From assembly GCA_946479285.1 (NCBI GenBank), contig CAMLFH010000013.1:1-64000 (forward strand): a stretch of 64,000 nt of DNA. The letters are read 5' to 3'. Source of the DNA: an uncultured Flavobacteriales bacterium. Its GTDB lineage: Bacteria; Bacteroidota; Bacteroidia; Flavobacteriales; Crocinitomicaceae. A model generated the notes under the pieces. It was not told the DNA's origin and did not search any database. It saw only the letters and a program-made list of their open reading frames with translations. Shown in pieces: positions 45,087-54,382 of this stretch. How positions within the stretch are numbered: the first letter of the stretch is position 1; each line of letters begins with the position of its first letter. The position numbers and the translations under genes are program-made.

Positions 45087-46124
45087 TTATTGGAAATGAT
45101 CCCAACCCTGAGCTCTCAACGGAATTAAAGATTCATTGGTATCAACCAAGTAAACACCTTCACTTGCATCCGTCATATAACCGATAATCGTCATGTGAGG
45201 ATTTCCTTTAATTTTTTCAAAATCATTTTGGGAAACTGTAAACAATAACTCATAATCCTCTCCTCCGTTCAATACGCAGGTTGTAGGATCCAAATTAAAA
45301 TCAATTGCTGTCGTTGAAGTCAACGAATCAATAGGAAGTTTTGCATTGTAGACCATTGCTCCTTTTTTACTCGATTTACAAATATGCAGTACTTCTGAAG
45401 CCAATCCGTCCGAAACATCTATCATGGCAGTTGGAACAACATCCAATTCTTTCAAATAAGTGATGATATCTAATCGCGCTTCCGGTTTCAACTGTCTTTC
45501 AACAATGTAATCCTTTCCATCCAGGTCAGGTTGAATTTCCGGGTTTGCCTCAAAAACGCTCTTTTCACGTTCCAGCACCTGCAAGCCAACATAAGCAGCA
45601 CCCAAATCTCCGGAAACTACCAAAAGATCATTCGACTGGGCACCGGACCTGTAAACTACTTTGGATTTATCCACCACACCAACAGCAGTTACCGAAATCA
45701 CTAACCCCGAACGAGATGAAGTTGTATCCCCACCAATGAGGTCAACTTTATAATGCTGACAAGCCAGGCGGATTCCATCGTACAATTCTTCCAAAGCCTC
45801 CAAAGGAAATCTGTTCGATACAGCTATTGATACTGTAATTTGTTCGGGAGTTCCGTTCATCGCAGCAATATCAGATAAATTTACCGCCACTGATTTGTAT
45901 CCCAAATGCTTAAAAGGAACATACATTAAATTGAAATGAACTCCTTCCACCAGCATGTCTGTGGAAATCAATGTGTATTGCTCTTCATTTCTTTCCAAAA
46001 CAGCCGCATCGTCCCCAATCCCGAAAGCTGTTGATTCTCTGGTGATCAGGAAATTCTTCGTCAATAAATCAATGGTCCCAAATTCTCCCAGGGATTCCAG
46101 GTCCGTTCTTTTTTCTTCCGACAT
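45087..46124 (-). CDS. thiL: Thiamine-monophosphate kinase
   Basis: 345 residues of the PurM/ThiL fold. ThiL adds the second phosphate to thiamine monophosphate, the last step of thiamine diphosphate synthesis. Family marks: FGIGDDAAVL, STDMLVEGVHF, the NLSDIAAMNGTP loop with its metal-binding Asp, LIGGDTTSS, and the C-terminal MIDVSDGLASEVLHI and NGGEDYELLF. Length is normal. It has a TAnnTTTG box at 46143-46150 and is not linked to other thi genes here. Confidence 0.94.
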   Translation of the reverse strand: MSEEKRTDLESLGEFGTIDLLTKNFLITRESTAFGIGDDAAVLERNEEQYTLISTDMLVEGVHFNLMYVPFKHLGYKSVAVNLSDIAAMNGTPEQITVSIAVSNRFPLEALEELYDGIRLACQHYKVDLIGGDTTSSRSGLVISVTAVGVVDKSKVVYRSGAQSNDLLVVSGDLGAAYVGLQVLEREKSVFEANPEIQPDLDGKDYIVERQLKPEARLDIITYLKELDVVPTAMIDVSDGLASEVLHICKSSKKGAMVYNAKLPIDSLTSTTAIDFNLDPTTCVLNGGEDYELLFTVSQNDFEKIKGNPHMTIIGYMTDASEGVYLVDTNESLIPLRAQGWDHFQ

Positions 46125-46142
46125 GTCATTTAATATATCCTA

Positions 46143-46150
46143 CAAAGATA
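46143..46150 (-). promoter_or_regulatory. TAnnTTTG -7 box for thiL
   Basis: Read on the minus strand this is TATCTTTG, 18 nt before the ATG at 46124. Confidence 0.5.
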
Positions 46151-46239
46151 CACTTTACGGAAAAGAAGTTGTATTTGAATGTGAAATCTAACAAGCTATT
46201 CTTGAAAGCTGTACTTTTAATGAATCAACTCCATCATTC

Positions 46240-47802
46240 ATGAAGAATTTCCTCTTCCTCCTTATCCTGCTCCATTCCATTTCCGGAAATACTCAAACAT
46301 TTGTACGTTCCGAACTTCCAACGACTGTTTCAACTCCCTGGGAACTCTTTTACGGACCAGACTCCATGCTTTGGGTCACAGAAAGCAATGGAAGAGTTTC
46401 CAGAATCAACCCGGAAACAGGGGCCAAAACCATCGTTTATACAGCAAACGATTATTTCGGCGGAAGTCCGTTGGAAACCTCCGTGCTTTGTCCGAACCTT
46501 GGAATTGGTGCCGGAACCTTAGGCCTGGCATTACACCCTGATTTTAATACTCCGGGTTCTTCTTTTATTTATTTCATGTATGCTTATAATTCAGGCACTT
46601 CCGGAAGTCCGGCAACCAAATTCAAAATCAGAAGATTGGAATGGAATCTGAATACACAACAGGTAGTTGCATCGCAGGATATTGTAAGCGGAATATCAAC
46701 CGGGTACGATCACCTGGGCGGAAGATTACTGGCCGTTAAGCGAAATAACATCCCTTATCTTTTTGTATCAATCGGTGATCACGGTGCTTCAGAAACAAAT
46801 AGTCCGCAATGCTACAATCCGCAATCGGATAACCCGAATAATTTTGCCCAGGACCCGGCTGCTGATAATGGAAAGATCCATCGTTACCATATGGACGGAA
46901 GTATCCCGGCAGATAACCCGATTCCGGGAAATTCCTTTTACACCCGCGGACACCGCAATCCGCAAGGATTAGCTTATAACTCAAACCTCGACATTCTTTA
47001 CGACCTGGAACACGGAGACCGTACTGACGACGAGATCAATATCCTGGAAAAAGGAATGAACTACGGCTGGAAGGATGTGCGCGGCTATCATTCTGACAAT
47101 AATTTTCCGGGAGAAGCTGCTTATGTGAATAATTACCTGCCGCATCCTCAAATCGCGAACGATCATTTAATAGAACCCATTTATTCTTTCTGTGCCGAGC
47201 CGCTCCCTTCTTCCAATAATGGAACTTCCTGGTGCACCGTTGCTCCGTCTGATGGAATTTACTACAAAAGCAATTCTATTCCGCAGTGGACGAACAGTAT
47301 TCTGCTCGTAACCTTGAAAAAAGGAGATAATACCCGCATGGAACTGTACCAGGTGAAGTTAAATACACAGGGAACAATAGAAAGTTCAGGCAGTGAAAAT
47401 CCCAAACGGTTCTTTGGCGAGGATCAGCAGTTAAACGGTCGTCTCCGTGATGTAGCCGTTTCTCCCGATGGAAAGAAGATTTACCTCTGTAACAATGGCG
47501 GCGCAGATTCCGGAACGGATAAAATCACGGTTTACACTTATATTGAACCGCCGGTAATCCCTTATCCGGACTCAGGTCTGAAGCTTGCTCCAAATCCAAC
47601 AAGCGGAACGATCCAGGTGCAGCTTCCTGAAAACAAGCCCTACAAACTTCAAATCTTTGATTCACGCGGGGCAAAGCTGAAAGAGTTCAATGACATCAAC
47701 GAAGTCCTGACGTTAGATCTTTCTGCTCTCGAAAAAGGTGTTTACTGGTTTTTGTATGAATCCGAGAACATGAAACGAATCCAGAATTTTGTGAAGGAGT
47801 GA
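46240..47802 (+). CDS. PQQ-type sugar dehydrogenase-like T9SS cargo protein
   Basis: 520 residues. A signal peptide ending at GNTQ precedes a six-bladed propeller of the soluble glucose dehydrogenase family (GSDH, PF07995): GTLGLALHPDFN, YLFVSIGDHGA, TRGHRNPQGLAY, DLEHGDRTDDEINILEKGMNYGW and RLRDVAVSPDGKKIYL. Typical enzymes oxidise sugars with PQQ; the His and Arg of the family active site (DHLGGRL, GHRNPQG) are visible. The C terminus is a type A sorting domain (LKLAPNPTSGTIQV, LEKGVYWFLYESENMKRIQNFVKE), so it is secreted by the type IX system. Substrate and PQQ use are inferred. Confidence 0.88.
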   Translation: MKNFLFLLILLHSISGNTQTFVRSELPTTVSTPWELFYGPDSMLWVTESNGRVSRINPETGAKTIVYTANDYFGGSPLETSVLCPNLGIGAGTLGLALHPDFNTPGSSFIYFMYAYNSGTSGSPATKFKIRRLEWNLNTQQVVASQDIVSGISTGYDHLGGRLLAVKRNNIPYLFVSIGDHGASETNSPQCYNPQSDNPNNFAQDPAADNGKIHRYHMDGSIPADNPIPGNSFYTRGHRNPQGLAYNSNLDILYDLEHGDRTDDEINILEKGMNYGWKDVRGYHSDNNFPGEAAYVNNYLPHPQIANDHLIEPIYSFCAEPLPSSNNGTSWCTVAPSDGIYYKSNSIPQWTNSILLVTLKKGDNTRMELYQVKLNTQGTIESSGSENPKRFFGEDQQLNGRLRDVAVSPDGKKIYLCNNGGADSGTDKITVYTYIEPPVIPYPDSGLKLAPNPTSGTIQVQLPENKPYKLQIFDSRGAKLKEFNDINEVLTLDLSALEKGVYWFLYESENMKRIQNFVKE

Positions 47803-47803
47803 G

Positions 47804-47906
47804 ATTCTTTCGTCGCTCTTCGAACTTCGACGGAATAAATTCTCCTTCGCTCTTCGAGCTTCGACGGAATAAATTCTCCTTCGCTCTTCGAGCTTCGAAG
47901 AATAAA
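47804..47906. repeat. Tandem 34-35-bp repeats, three copies
   Basis: Copies start at 47804, 47839 and 47873. Each has ATTCTCCTTCGCTCTTCGAG followed by CTTCGAnGgAATAA, with a self-complementary core TCTTCGA-GCT-TCGAAGA best preserved in the last copy. The same unit recurs at 48070 and 48104. Confidence 0.85.
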
Positions 47907-47940
47907 AAAAAAGCTTCACCGAATTGACGATGAAGCTTAG
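47905..47940 (-). terminator. Minus-strand terminator hairpin
   Basis: AAGCTTCA at 47911-47918 pairs with TGAAGCTT at 47931-47938; on the minus strand the hairpin is followed by a run of T. No minus-strand gene is visible between it and 48060, so what it ends is unclear. Confidence 0.6.
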
Positions 47941-48069
47941 TATATAGAGAGATCAGAATTGACTTCTGATTCGTTGTGCCTTTTCTGTTGATTCTAAAAT
48001 AGCAAGAAAAGAAATCGGAAAAAGTTAAGGAATTTTAAAATCCGGATTTTCACATTCTTTATAAAAAGA

Positions 48070-48137
48070 ATCCTTCCACGCACTTCGAGCTTCGAAGGAA
48101 TAAATTCTCCTTCGCTCTTCGAGCTTCGAAGAATGAA
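48070..48137. repeat. Tandem 34-bp repeats, two further copies
   Basis: Copies start at 48070 and 48104 with the same unit as the array at 47804. As there, the array is followed at once by an A run and an AGCTT-stem terminator, so the whole repeat-plus-terminator block looks duplicated. Confidence 0.8.
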
Positions 48138-48168
48138 AAAAAGCTTTCCACCACAGCGGAAAGCTTCA
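48134..48168 (-). terminator. Terminator of the zinc-ribbon gene
   Basis: On the minus strand AAGCTTTCC pairs with GGAAAGCTT and is followed by a T run. It lies 24 bp after the stop of the 45-residue gene at 48192. Confidence 0.75.
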
Positions 48169-48191
48169 TATTTTGTTGGAAACCTGACCGA

Positions 48192-48329
48192 TTAATGAAC
48201 CGGCGGCGGCTGATTAGCCGGACAAGTTGGATTCGGACATTGTGCATGTCCTTCTGGTAATGGCGTTCCACACGCCGGACAAAACTTCTGCTCTTTTGCA
48301 AGATAAAACTGCTTTTTCATACCCCTCAT
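48192..48329 (-). CDS. Tiny zinc-ribbon protein (45 aa)
   Basis: ATG at 48329 (or the in-frame ATG at 48320) to TAA. The peptide reads MRGMKKQFYLAKEQ, then FCPACGTPLPEGHAQCPNPTC and a proline tail (PANQPPPVH). CPAC at 17-20 and CPNPTC at 31-36 give the four cysteines of a complete zinc ribbon. Its own terminator follows at 48168. Proteins this small with one ribbon often bind nucleic acid or a ribosome-associated partner, but this is not shown. Sound coding signal despite the short length. Confidence 0.7.
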   Translation of the reverse strand: MRGMKKQFYLAKEQKFCPACGTPLPEGHAQCPNPTCPANQPPPVH

Positions 48330-48586
48330 TTTTGCGTTACAATTTCTAAGTTAAGAGAAAAAGAGTTTGGGAGAAGTTAAAGAATGAGAAAACAGGAGGA
48401 GAAAAGGAAAAGATATTTGAATTCCACCTGCGACTCTTTAAAGGAAGATATGCCCATATTGTTATAGGTCTTGTTTCGAATCATGAATAGTTAATAGATG
48501 AAAGAACAATGAATGATGAATGATGAATTCAATCCCCACTTGATTTGTCGATTTGTCGCAACTTCCACCACCAAACTTATGCCCAC
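48330..48586. other. Gene-free stretch
   Basis: No convincing frame, RNA or strong hairpin is seen between the zinc-ribbon gene and the tRNA-Gln terminator. Short direct repeats ATGAATGATGAATGATGAAT and ATTTGTCGATTTGTCG occur. Confidence 0.4.
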
Positions 48587-48619
48587 AAAAAAAGGAGCTT
48601 ATTTCTAAACTCCTTTTTT
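48587..48619 (-). terminator. Terminator of tRNA-Gln
   Basis: AAAAAAAGGAG at 48587-48597 pairs with CTCCTTTTTT at 48610-48619. On the minus strand it follows the tRNA 3' end by about 14 nt and ends in T residues. Confidence 0.8.
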
Positions 48620-48632
48620 CTCCCTTTCATTG

Positions 48633-48705
48633 TTGGCCCACTAGGGCTCGAACCTAGACTCTTCGGTACCAAAAACCGACGTGTTGCCAGTTACACCATG
48701 GGCCA
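48633..48705 (-). tRNA. tRNA-Gln (TTG)
   Basis: Read on the minus strand: acceptor stem TGGCCCA/TGGGCCA with discriminator A, D-arm GTGTAACTGGCAACAC, anticodon stem TCGGT/ACCGA with loop TTTTGGT and anticodon TTG, T-arm CTAGGTTCGAGCCCTAG. 73 nt, CCA not encoded. A -7 box lies at 48716-48723. Confidence 0.95.
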
Positions 48706-48715
48706 ATTGCGAGGG

Positions 48716-48723
48716 CAAAGTTA
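48716..48723 (-). promoter_or_regulatory. TAnnTTTG -7 box for tRNA-Gln
   Basis: Read on the minus strand this is TAACTTTG, 10 nt before the tRNA 5' end. Confidence 0.5.
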
Positions 48724-48888
48724 ATACTAAATTCTTTTTCTCCAAGGGATCTTTTAAAAAAAGTTCGTTTTTTCGGGCAAAAAAGTTAAAAATGATTGAA
48801 TTTCATTCATTTAGCAATTTTCACCGTTTCTATGAGGAATCGTCGCAATATATTTATAACTTCGCGAGTCAAACTTTCAAAGTAAATC

Positions 48889-51800
48889 ATGAATTACAAT
48901 AAACTGAATAACCTAACAGGCTGGTTTGTTTTTTTAATCGCAACGATTGTTTATTTCCTTACCCTTGAAGACACTGTTTCACTATGGGATTGCGGGGAAT
49001 ATATTACTGCAGCAAATAAATTAGAAGTTGGTCACCCTCCGGGCGCACCCTTGTTCATGGTCTTAGGACGTTTATTCTCATTCTTCGCGGAGCCGGAAAT
49101 GGTAGCCGTTTGGATCAACCGTCTTTCAGCTTTATCCAGTTCATTTACTATTTTATTCATGTATTGGTCTATTACCATGTTTGGTAAAAAGATCATGCAG
49201 CGCAAAGACAGAGATTGGTCACGAGGTGATCAGATCGCTACAATTGGTGCGGGAGTTGTTGGTGCATTAGCTTACACATTCTCTGATTCATTCTGGTTCT
49301 CTGCTGTTGAAGGGGAGGTTTATGCGATGTCATCTCTTTTCACTGCTGCCATTTTCTGGATGATCCTGAAATGGGATGCTGAAATGATTGGTATCAAACA
49401 CGGTGAAATTAAAGACGGAAGATCTCCGATGCGTTGGATGATCCTGATCTGGTTCATGTTCGGTTTGGCGATCGGAGTCCATTTATTGGGTCTACTTGCC
49501 GTTCCGGCAATTGCTTTCGTGATGTACTTTAACCTTTGGGAAAAAACCACCTTTAAAGGAATTATCCTGACAGGTTTGATTTCGGTAGTCGTTCTTGCTT
49601 TCGTTCAGGAAGGAATCATCCCGGGATCCGTTGCAGTTGCTTCTTCTTTCGAGGTTGCTTTTGTAAATTCTTTCGGTTTGCCATTCTTTTCGGGAACCAT
49701 TTTCTTCTTCCTTTTATTGATCGGATTGTTCATGTGGGCATTCAGATACGCGAAGAAGAAGGCAAAACCGATCTTAAATACTGCTTTGTGGAGTTTAGCT
49801 TTCCTTTTAATCGGTTATGGTTCATTTGCCGTTATCGTCATTCGTTCCAATGCAAACACGCCTTTGGATGAAAATGACCCTGAAAACCTGGTTACACTTC
49901 ACGCTTACCTGAAACGTGAGCAATATGGATCATGGCCAATTCTAAACGGAAACCACTGGAATTCCAAGTTGGCAAGTCAGGATCAGTACCAGGATGGATC
50001 TCCTTTCTACGTACGTCGTTTTGTGGTTCAAAATGATGAAACCGGTTTGGATGCCAAAGCGTTCGTAAATGAGCAGGAAGCAATCGAATGGTCGAAGGCA
50101 AACGGAAGAAACTATTCCGTCAAAGAAAAATATTTCTCCAGTAATGAAAGTGTAAGAATAGGCAGTAAACAGGTTTATGAACCAAGTCAAACGACCTTCC
50201 TGCCTCGTATGTATTACACTTCCAACAATCCGAATGATCCGAAAATTGTTGCCTACAAAAATTGGTCAGGCTATGATGCTACCGATGCAACAGAATCCGA
50301 TGAAATTGGTACTGACGGATTGAGACTTCCGCGTTTTGGTGAAAACATGGAATACATGTTCAGCTATCAAATGAACTGGATGTACTGGCGTTATTTCATG
50401 TGGAATTTCTCCGGTCGTCAGAACGACTTCCAGGGACACGGTGATCAAATGCGTGGAAACTGGATTTCAGGTTTCTCTGTTATTGACGATGCCCGTTTGG
50501 GTAACCAGGAACATGCTCCTTATTACACATTAGAAAATCCTGCACACAATAATTTCTGGATGCTTCCGCTCGTTTTGGGAGTAATCGGAATTATTTTCCA
50601 TTTCTACCGGGCACCGAAAGATGCCTTTATCGTATTCTTAACATTTATCTTTACAGGGTTTGCGATCGTTATTTACCTGAACCAAAAACCGTATGAGCCT
50701 CGTGAGCGTGATTACGCATATGCCGCCTCATTCTACGCTTTTGCGTTCTGGATAGGCCTCAGCGTTTTAGCCCTATATGATGCTTATAAAAACTTCACCA
50801 AAGAAGATTGGGGGAAAATAATGATCGGATTTGGTTCATTGAGCGGATTGATCTTAATTTTCGCTGCAGCCGGCGGATTTTTCATCTTCGGAGCCTGGTT
50901 AATCATTGCATTGATTGCTCTTGCCTTACTCGGAATAGCCTTCGGATTGCGAAAAGTCTTACCGAATAATGCGATGGCAGCGAGCATATTTACCATTCTT
51001 CTGCTCTTCGTTCCTTATATTATGGGTGAACAAGGTTGGGATGATCACGATCGTTCCAATAAATCATCTGCGCACGATTTGGCTTACAACTACTTAAAAT
51101 CCTGTGCTAAAAACGGAATTATCTTCTCAGTAGGAGATAACGATACATTCCCGCTTTGGTACCTGCAGGAAGTAGAAGGTGTGAGTACGGACGTTCGTGT
51201 TTGTAATACCAGCTTATTTGATACGGATTGGTATACCAACCAGATGAAAATGAAAATGTACGATTCAGAACCACTTCCTATTACGTTCCGGGAAGATCAA
51301 ATTCTTCAGTGGGCAGGTGGAACGGATCAGGCATTCTTCATGTCATCCTCACAAATGCTGGCACAGGGAATTGATCGCGAAACACTGGAAAAGTTGTTCC
51401 GAATGAAATTGAAATACAGCCCGAGAGAGTTTAAACAAGCATTCGGAAACTTCAAAAACACGGCTTCTTCTGTGCTTTCTACGGTTAAAGCTAAGGATGT
51501 GTCATTTGATCCGAGAATCAATGAAATTCGCCAAATATTCAACAATGCAAGCGCTGATTCTGCGGATTTTGCATTATTGGAAAACATGGACAATGGAATC
51601 AGAGAGATTTTTGACGGATACAGCAACGGAATCCTTGAGGCTGATGTCAAAGGTTTAGAAACATTGCAGCAAATTGCTACATCCTGGGAAGATGGATGGT
51701 CATTCCTTCCTTTGAAAGATGTAATCACATTCATGCAGGATGATAAAAACATGATCAAATACGGAACAGCTTCTTTAAGAGTTATTCCGAGTACCGGTTT

Positions 51801-53052
51801 TATCCTTCCGGTGAATAAGAAAAATGCTTTGGCATCAGGAATTATCTCCAAAGAAGAAGTGGCAAACTGCGAAGATGAAATTCGTTTCCGTTTCAATTCT
51901 AATTCGGTTCAGGCAATCACCAAATCAGACATTATGATCCTGGACATGTTGGCTCACAACGACTGGAAACGTCCGATGTATTTTACTTCTCCCGGAAACA
52001 CGGAAGTTTCTACGGCAATGTATCAAAGCGGACATTTACGCACCAATGGTATGGCTTGGGAAATTACTCCAATCCTTGCTCAGGGTAAGACTCCGATCAA
52101 TGAAAAATTGATGTACAAACACATCATGGAAACTTACCATTTTGGTAAAATGAATGATCCGGATGTATTGACTGATTACTATGCAAGAAGACAAACGGTT
52201 CAGTTCAGAACGATGTTTGCGCAGTTGGCTGAGCATTATGTGCTTGAAGCTGAGCAAATGGAAATGAGCAAAGAACAATACGGTCCGATGCTGAAAAACC
52301 TGCGTGCTTCCGGGCAGGCAAGAGTTGCAGATTCATTGGAAAACACGTTCAAAGGTTCCATGGGACTGACTGTGCAGCAGCTGCGTAAAAAAGCGGCCCA
52401 GGTGATTCACAAATCACTGGAAGTAATGCCGGCAAATATTGTATTGGATTACGGTGAAAAACCTTCTTCGGCAGGACCAATTAAGGATGCAAATGGTTTG
52501 GATTACCAGCAATACCAGGATGGGGTTCTACAGGATTATGTAGGGCTTCTTTACAGGGCCGGTGACAAAGCTGGTGCTGAAAAATTAGGAGCTGAAGTAG
52601 CTCGTCAGTTGGAAAGTATCCTGGGTTACTTTAAAAACAGCCCGGCAAATTTTGCTGCTTCTAACGAATCAGATTATATTGCTGCAGTGATCAACTATGC
52701 AACCATTCACAAATTTGCAGGAGATCCGCGAATTGCAGGTGAAAACGGTGCATTGGTAAACCGAACCACAAAAGGTTTGAGTGAACTTTACAATGTAGAC
52801 CTGAAACGCATTTACAGCGAGTTAGAACAAATTTCCCTGGCAAACGGCGAAAGCCCAACCAGTGGAAATATTGCTGCGTCAAAATCACGTTTACAAGGAA
52901 CGATGAATGCTATTGACTTTACTTTTGAACTGACAGGAACACAAGTTCCAATGGCTCCACAGCCGGCTCCAACAGGAATGCCTAGCGATGCAATTCTGCC
53001 CGAAACATTGCCGAAAGGTGCTGAATCAGATAGTGAACCGATTGTCGGATAA
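48889..53052 (+). CDS. DUF2723 (GT117-like) giant membrane protein
   Basis: 1387 residues. The N-terminal 500 residues are a polytopic domain of DUF2723 (PF11028), which resembles protein O-mannosyltransferases: LTLEDTVSLWDCGEYITAANKLEVGHPPGAP with an acidic pair in the first periplasmic loop, as in GT-C glycosyltransferases. Further helices lie at about 565-705, including YLNQKPYEPRERDYAY, then a large soluble domain of about 650 residues (CAKNGIIFSVGDNDTFPLWYLQEVEGVSTDVRV) and a helical C terminus. Members are widespread in Bacteroidota and are thought to glycosylate exported proteins; acceptor and sugar donor are unknown here. It is followed 11 bp later by a polysaccharide deacetylase. Confidence 0.88.
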   Translation: MNYNKLNNLTGWFVFLIATIVYFLTLEDTVSLWDCGEYITAANKLEVGHPPGAPLFMVLGRLFSFFAEPEMVAVWINRLSALSSSFTILFMYWSITMFGKKIMQRKDRDWSRGDQIATIGAGVVGALAYTFSDSFWFSAVEGEVYAMSSLFTAAIFWMILKWDAEMIGIKHGEIKDGRSPMRWMILIWFMFGLAIGVHLLGLLAVPAIAFVMYFNLWEKTTFKGIILTGLISVVVLAFVQEGIIPGSVAVASSFEVAFVNSFGLPFFSGTIFFFLLLIGLFMWAFRYAKKKAKPILNTALWSLAFLLIGYGSFAVIVIRSNANTPLDENDPENLVTLHAYLKREQYGSWPILNGNHWNSKLASQDQYQDGSPFYVRRFVVQNDETGLDAKAFVNEQEAIEWSKANGRNYSVKEKYFSSNESVRIGSKQVYEPSQTTFLPRMYYTSNNPNDPKIVAYKNWSGYDATDATESDEIGTDGLRLPRFGENMEYMFSYQMNWMYWRYFMWNFSGRQNDFQGHGDQMRGNWISGFSVIDDARLGNQEHAPYYTLENPAHNNFWMLPLVLGVIGIIFHFYRAPKDAFIVFLTFIFTGFAIVIYLNQKPYEPRERDYAYAASFYAFAFWIGLSVLALYDAYKNFTKEDWGKIMIGFGSLSGLILIFAAAGGFFIFGAWLIIALIALALLGIAFGLRKVLPNNAMAASIFTILLLFVPYIMGEQGWDDHDRSNKSSAHDLAYNYLKSCAKNGIIFSVGDNDTFPLWYLQEVEGVSTDVRVCNTSLFDTDWYTNQMKMKMYDSEPLPITFREDQILQWAGGTDQAFFMSSSQMLAQGIDRETLEKLFRMKLKYSPREFKQAFGNFKNTASSVLSTVKAKDVSFDPRINEIRQIFNNASADSADFALLENMDNGIREIFDGYSNGILEADVKGLETLQQIATSWEDGWSFLPLKDVITFMQDDKNMIKYGTASLRVIPSTGFILPVNKKNALASGIISKEEVANCEDEIRFRFNSNSVQAITKSDIMILDMLAHNDWKRPMYFTSPGNTEVSTAMYQSGHLRTNGMAWEITPILAQGKTPINEKLMYKHIMETYHFGKMNDPDVLTDYYARRQTVQFRTMFAQLAEHYVLEAEQMEMSKEQYGPMLKNLRASGQARVADSLENTFKGSMGLTVQQLRKKAAQVIHKSLEVMPANIVLDYGEKPSSAGPIKDANGLDYQQYQDGVLQDYVGLLYRAGDKAGAEKLGAEVARQLESILGYFKNSPANFAASNESDYIAAVINYATIHKFAGDPRIAGENGALVNRTTKGLSELYNVDLKRIYSELEQISLANGESPTSGNIAASKSRLQGTMNAIDFTFELTGTQVPMAPQPAPTGMPSDAILPETLPKGAESDSEPIVG

Positions 53053-53063
53053 CTAAATTTTAA

Positions 53064-53675
53064 ATGAAATTATTTAAACCTCCACACTTAACGAATTGGG
53101 TTTTTCCAAGGTTAAGGTGGAGGTTTTCCATTTCCGAGCCGGTTGTCTTTATCACATTTGATGACGGGCCGAATCCCGAAATCACTCCTTTCGCACTGGA
53201 TCTGCTGAAGGAATACCATTGGAAAGCAACTTTCTTTTGTGTGGGCCAGAACATGCTCAAATACCCGGAACTTTTTCAACGAATCACAGCCGAAGGTCAT
53301 GCAATTGGAAATCACACCATGAGACATCTGAATTCCGTGAAAACGGAAAACGAAGTTTATTTAGAATCTTTTCGGGAATTCGAAAAAAGCTATCCGACGA
53401 AATTGTTCCGGCCGCCGTATGGCAGGATCAAACCAAGCATTGCCAAAGAGATCGGGCGAACGCATCAAATTATTATGTGGTCGTGGTTGTCATACGACTA
53501 CGACTTGAGTGTCAGCAGTAAACGGATTCTTTCAGAAGCAAAAAGAATTAAACAAGGAGAAATCCTGGTACTGCATGACAATCCAAAGATCACCGAACGA
53601 CAAAAAGAACTTTTGCCGCAATTATTCGAACAAATCCGGGAAATGGGATTTCGGTCGGAGGCTATTTCTGTTTAG
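53064..53675 (+). CDS. Polysaccharide deacetylase (NodB domain)
   Basis: 203 residues of carbohydrate esterase family 4. Visible are the catalytic-site FITFDDGPNP (Asp33, Asp34), the metal ligands in GNHTMRHLN (His84, His88), the RPPYGR motif near 116-121 and LVLHDN near the C terminus. It removes acetyl groups from N-acetylated glycans such as peptidoglycan or chitin-like polymers. No signal peptide is seen; the protein may act in the cytoplasm or be anchored by its hydrophobic N terminus. It probably shares a transcript with the DUF2723 gene. Its 3' end overlaps the DUF2480 gene by 14 bp. Confidence 0.88.
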   Translation: MKLFKPPHLTNWVFPRLRWRFSISEPVVFITFDDGPNPEITPFALDLLKEYHWKATFFCVGQNMLKYPELFQRITAEGHAIGNHTMRHLNSVKTENEVYLESFREFEKSYPTKLFRPPYGRIKPSIAKEIGRTHQIIMWSWLSYDYDLSVSSKRILSEAKRIKQGEILVLHDNPKITERQKELLPQLFEQIREMGFRSEAISV

Positions 53676-54177
53676 GCTTCTTGTAAATGGGAACAGTAGA
53701 ACACGGTTCACCATACATAATGCTGGAACAAACAGGCTGCACCTTCACCAAAAACTGCGACATCGCCGCTTCCGGATTTGGAATATCAGAACATCCTTTC
53801 ACTATCAGTTTTCCGTCATTGAATTGAGACACATCCAATTGATCAATTTGTAATTCCAAGGCTTTTTGTCGGGCATGGGCCAAAGTCCCGATGGTAACCG
53901 AGTGCGCAATACCAACTAATTTTGAACTTACCAGCATGAAAGCCCAGGAAGGCAGAATCGCTTCCGCCGAACAGTATAAATAAACGTGCTTATTCTGAAA
54001 TTGGTTCCAGTCAAAGTTCTTCACGTAATCGCGAAAGTCTTTTTCCTTCAAAACCAGTCCCTGCCACAAAGAAGGTTCAAAATCAAAACCTGCAAAGTCC
54101 CCGTTTTTCGGACAGTACTCAGCCAAATCAACTGCAATCAGTCCGCTTTGTGCTACTTTATTTACTATTTCAGACAT
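53662..54177 (-). CDS. DUF2480 family protein
   Basis: 171 residues that match DUF2480 along their whole length: IVNKVAQSGLIAVDL, LKEKDFRDYVKNFDW, YCSAEAILPSWAFMLVSSKL, VKGCSDIPNPEAAMSQFL and the ending SSIMYGEPCSTVPIYKKP. Three conserved cysteines and an Asp/Glu-rich pocket are present. The family is restricted to Bacteroidota and its function is unknown. A -7 box 4 nt before the ATG suggests a leaderless transcript. Convergent with the deacetylase gene, overlapping by 14 bp. Confidence 0.88.
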   Translation of the reverse strand: MSEIVNKVAQSGLIAVDLAEYCPKNGDFAGFDFEPSLWQGLVLKEKDFRDYVKNFDWNQFQNKHVYLYCSAEAILPSWAFMLVSSKLVGIAHSVTIGTLAHARQKALELQIDQLDVSQFNDGKLIVKGCSDIPNPEAAMSQFLVKVQPVCSSIMYGEPCSTVPIYKKPKQK

Positions 54178-54181
54178 AACA

Positions 54182-54189
54182 CAAAATTA
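54182..54189 (-). promoter_or_regulatory. TAnnTTTG -7 box, predicted leaderless DUF2480 gene
   Basis: Read on the minus strand this is TAATTTTG, ending 4 nt before the ATG at 54177. Confidence 0.5.
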
Positions 54190-54382
54190 CGGAAATATCT
54201 CCCGCAGATGGCGCAGCTGACCCAGATTTGTACGATTCCAGATCTCCACCTGCGGTGAGCTCTTCATATTTCCCGCTAGTACAACTGTTAAACTTCAGAT
54301 GCCGAAGATTCATTTTAACAAAAATTAGTGAAACAGGTCTTTCGTTTTGGCTTACTTTTACGCCCACACATACATTCAAACC

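Noticed and set aside
47804..48137. Tandem 34-bp units as a CRISPR array
   Set aside because: Units are directly contiguous with no unique spacers, only five copies in two clusters, and no cas genes in the window.
48681..48902. Plus-strand frame before the DUF2723 gene
   Set aside because: It overlaps tRNA-Gln and its promoter, and its 3' end runs into the DUF2723 start.
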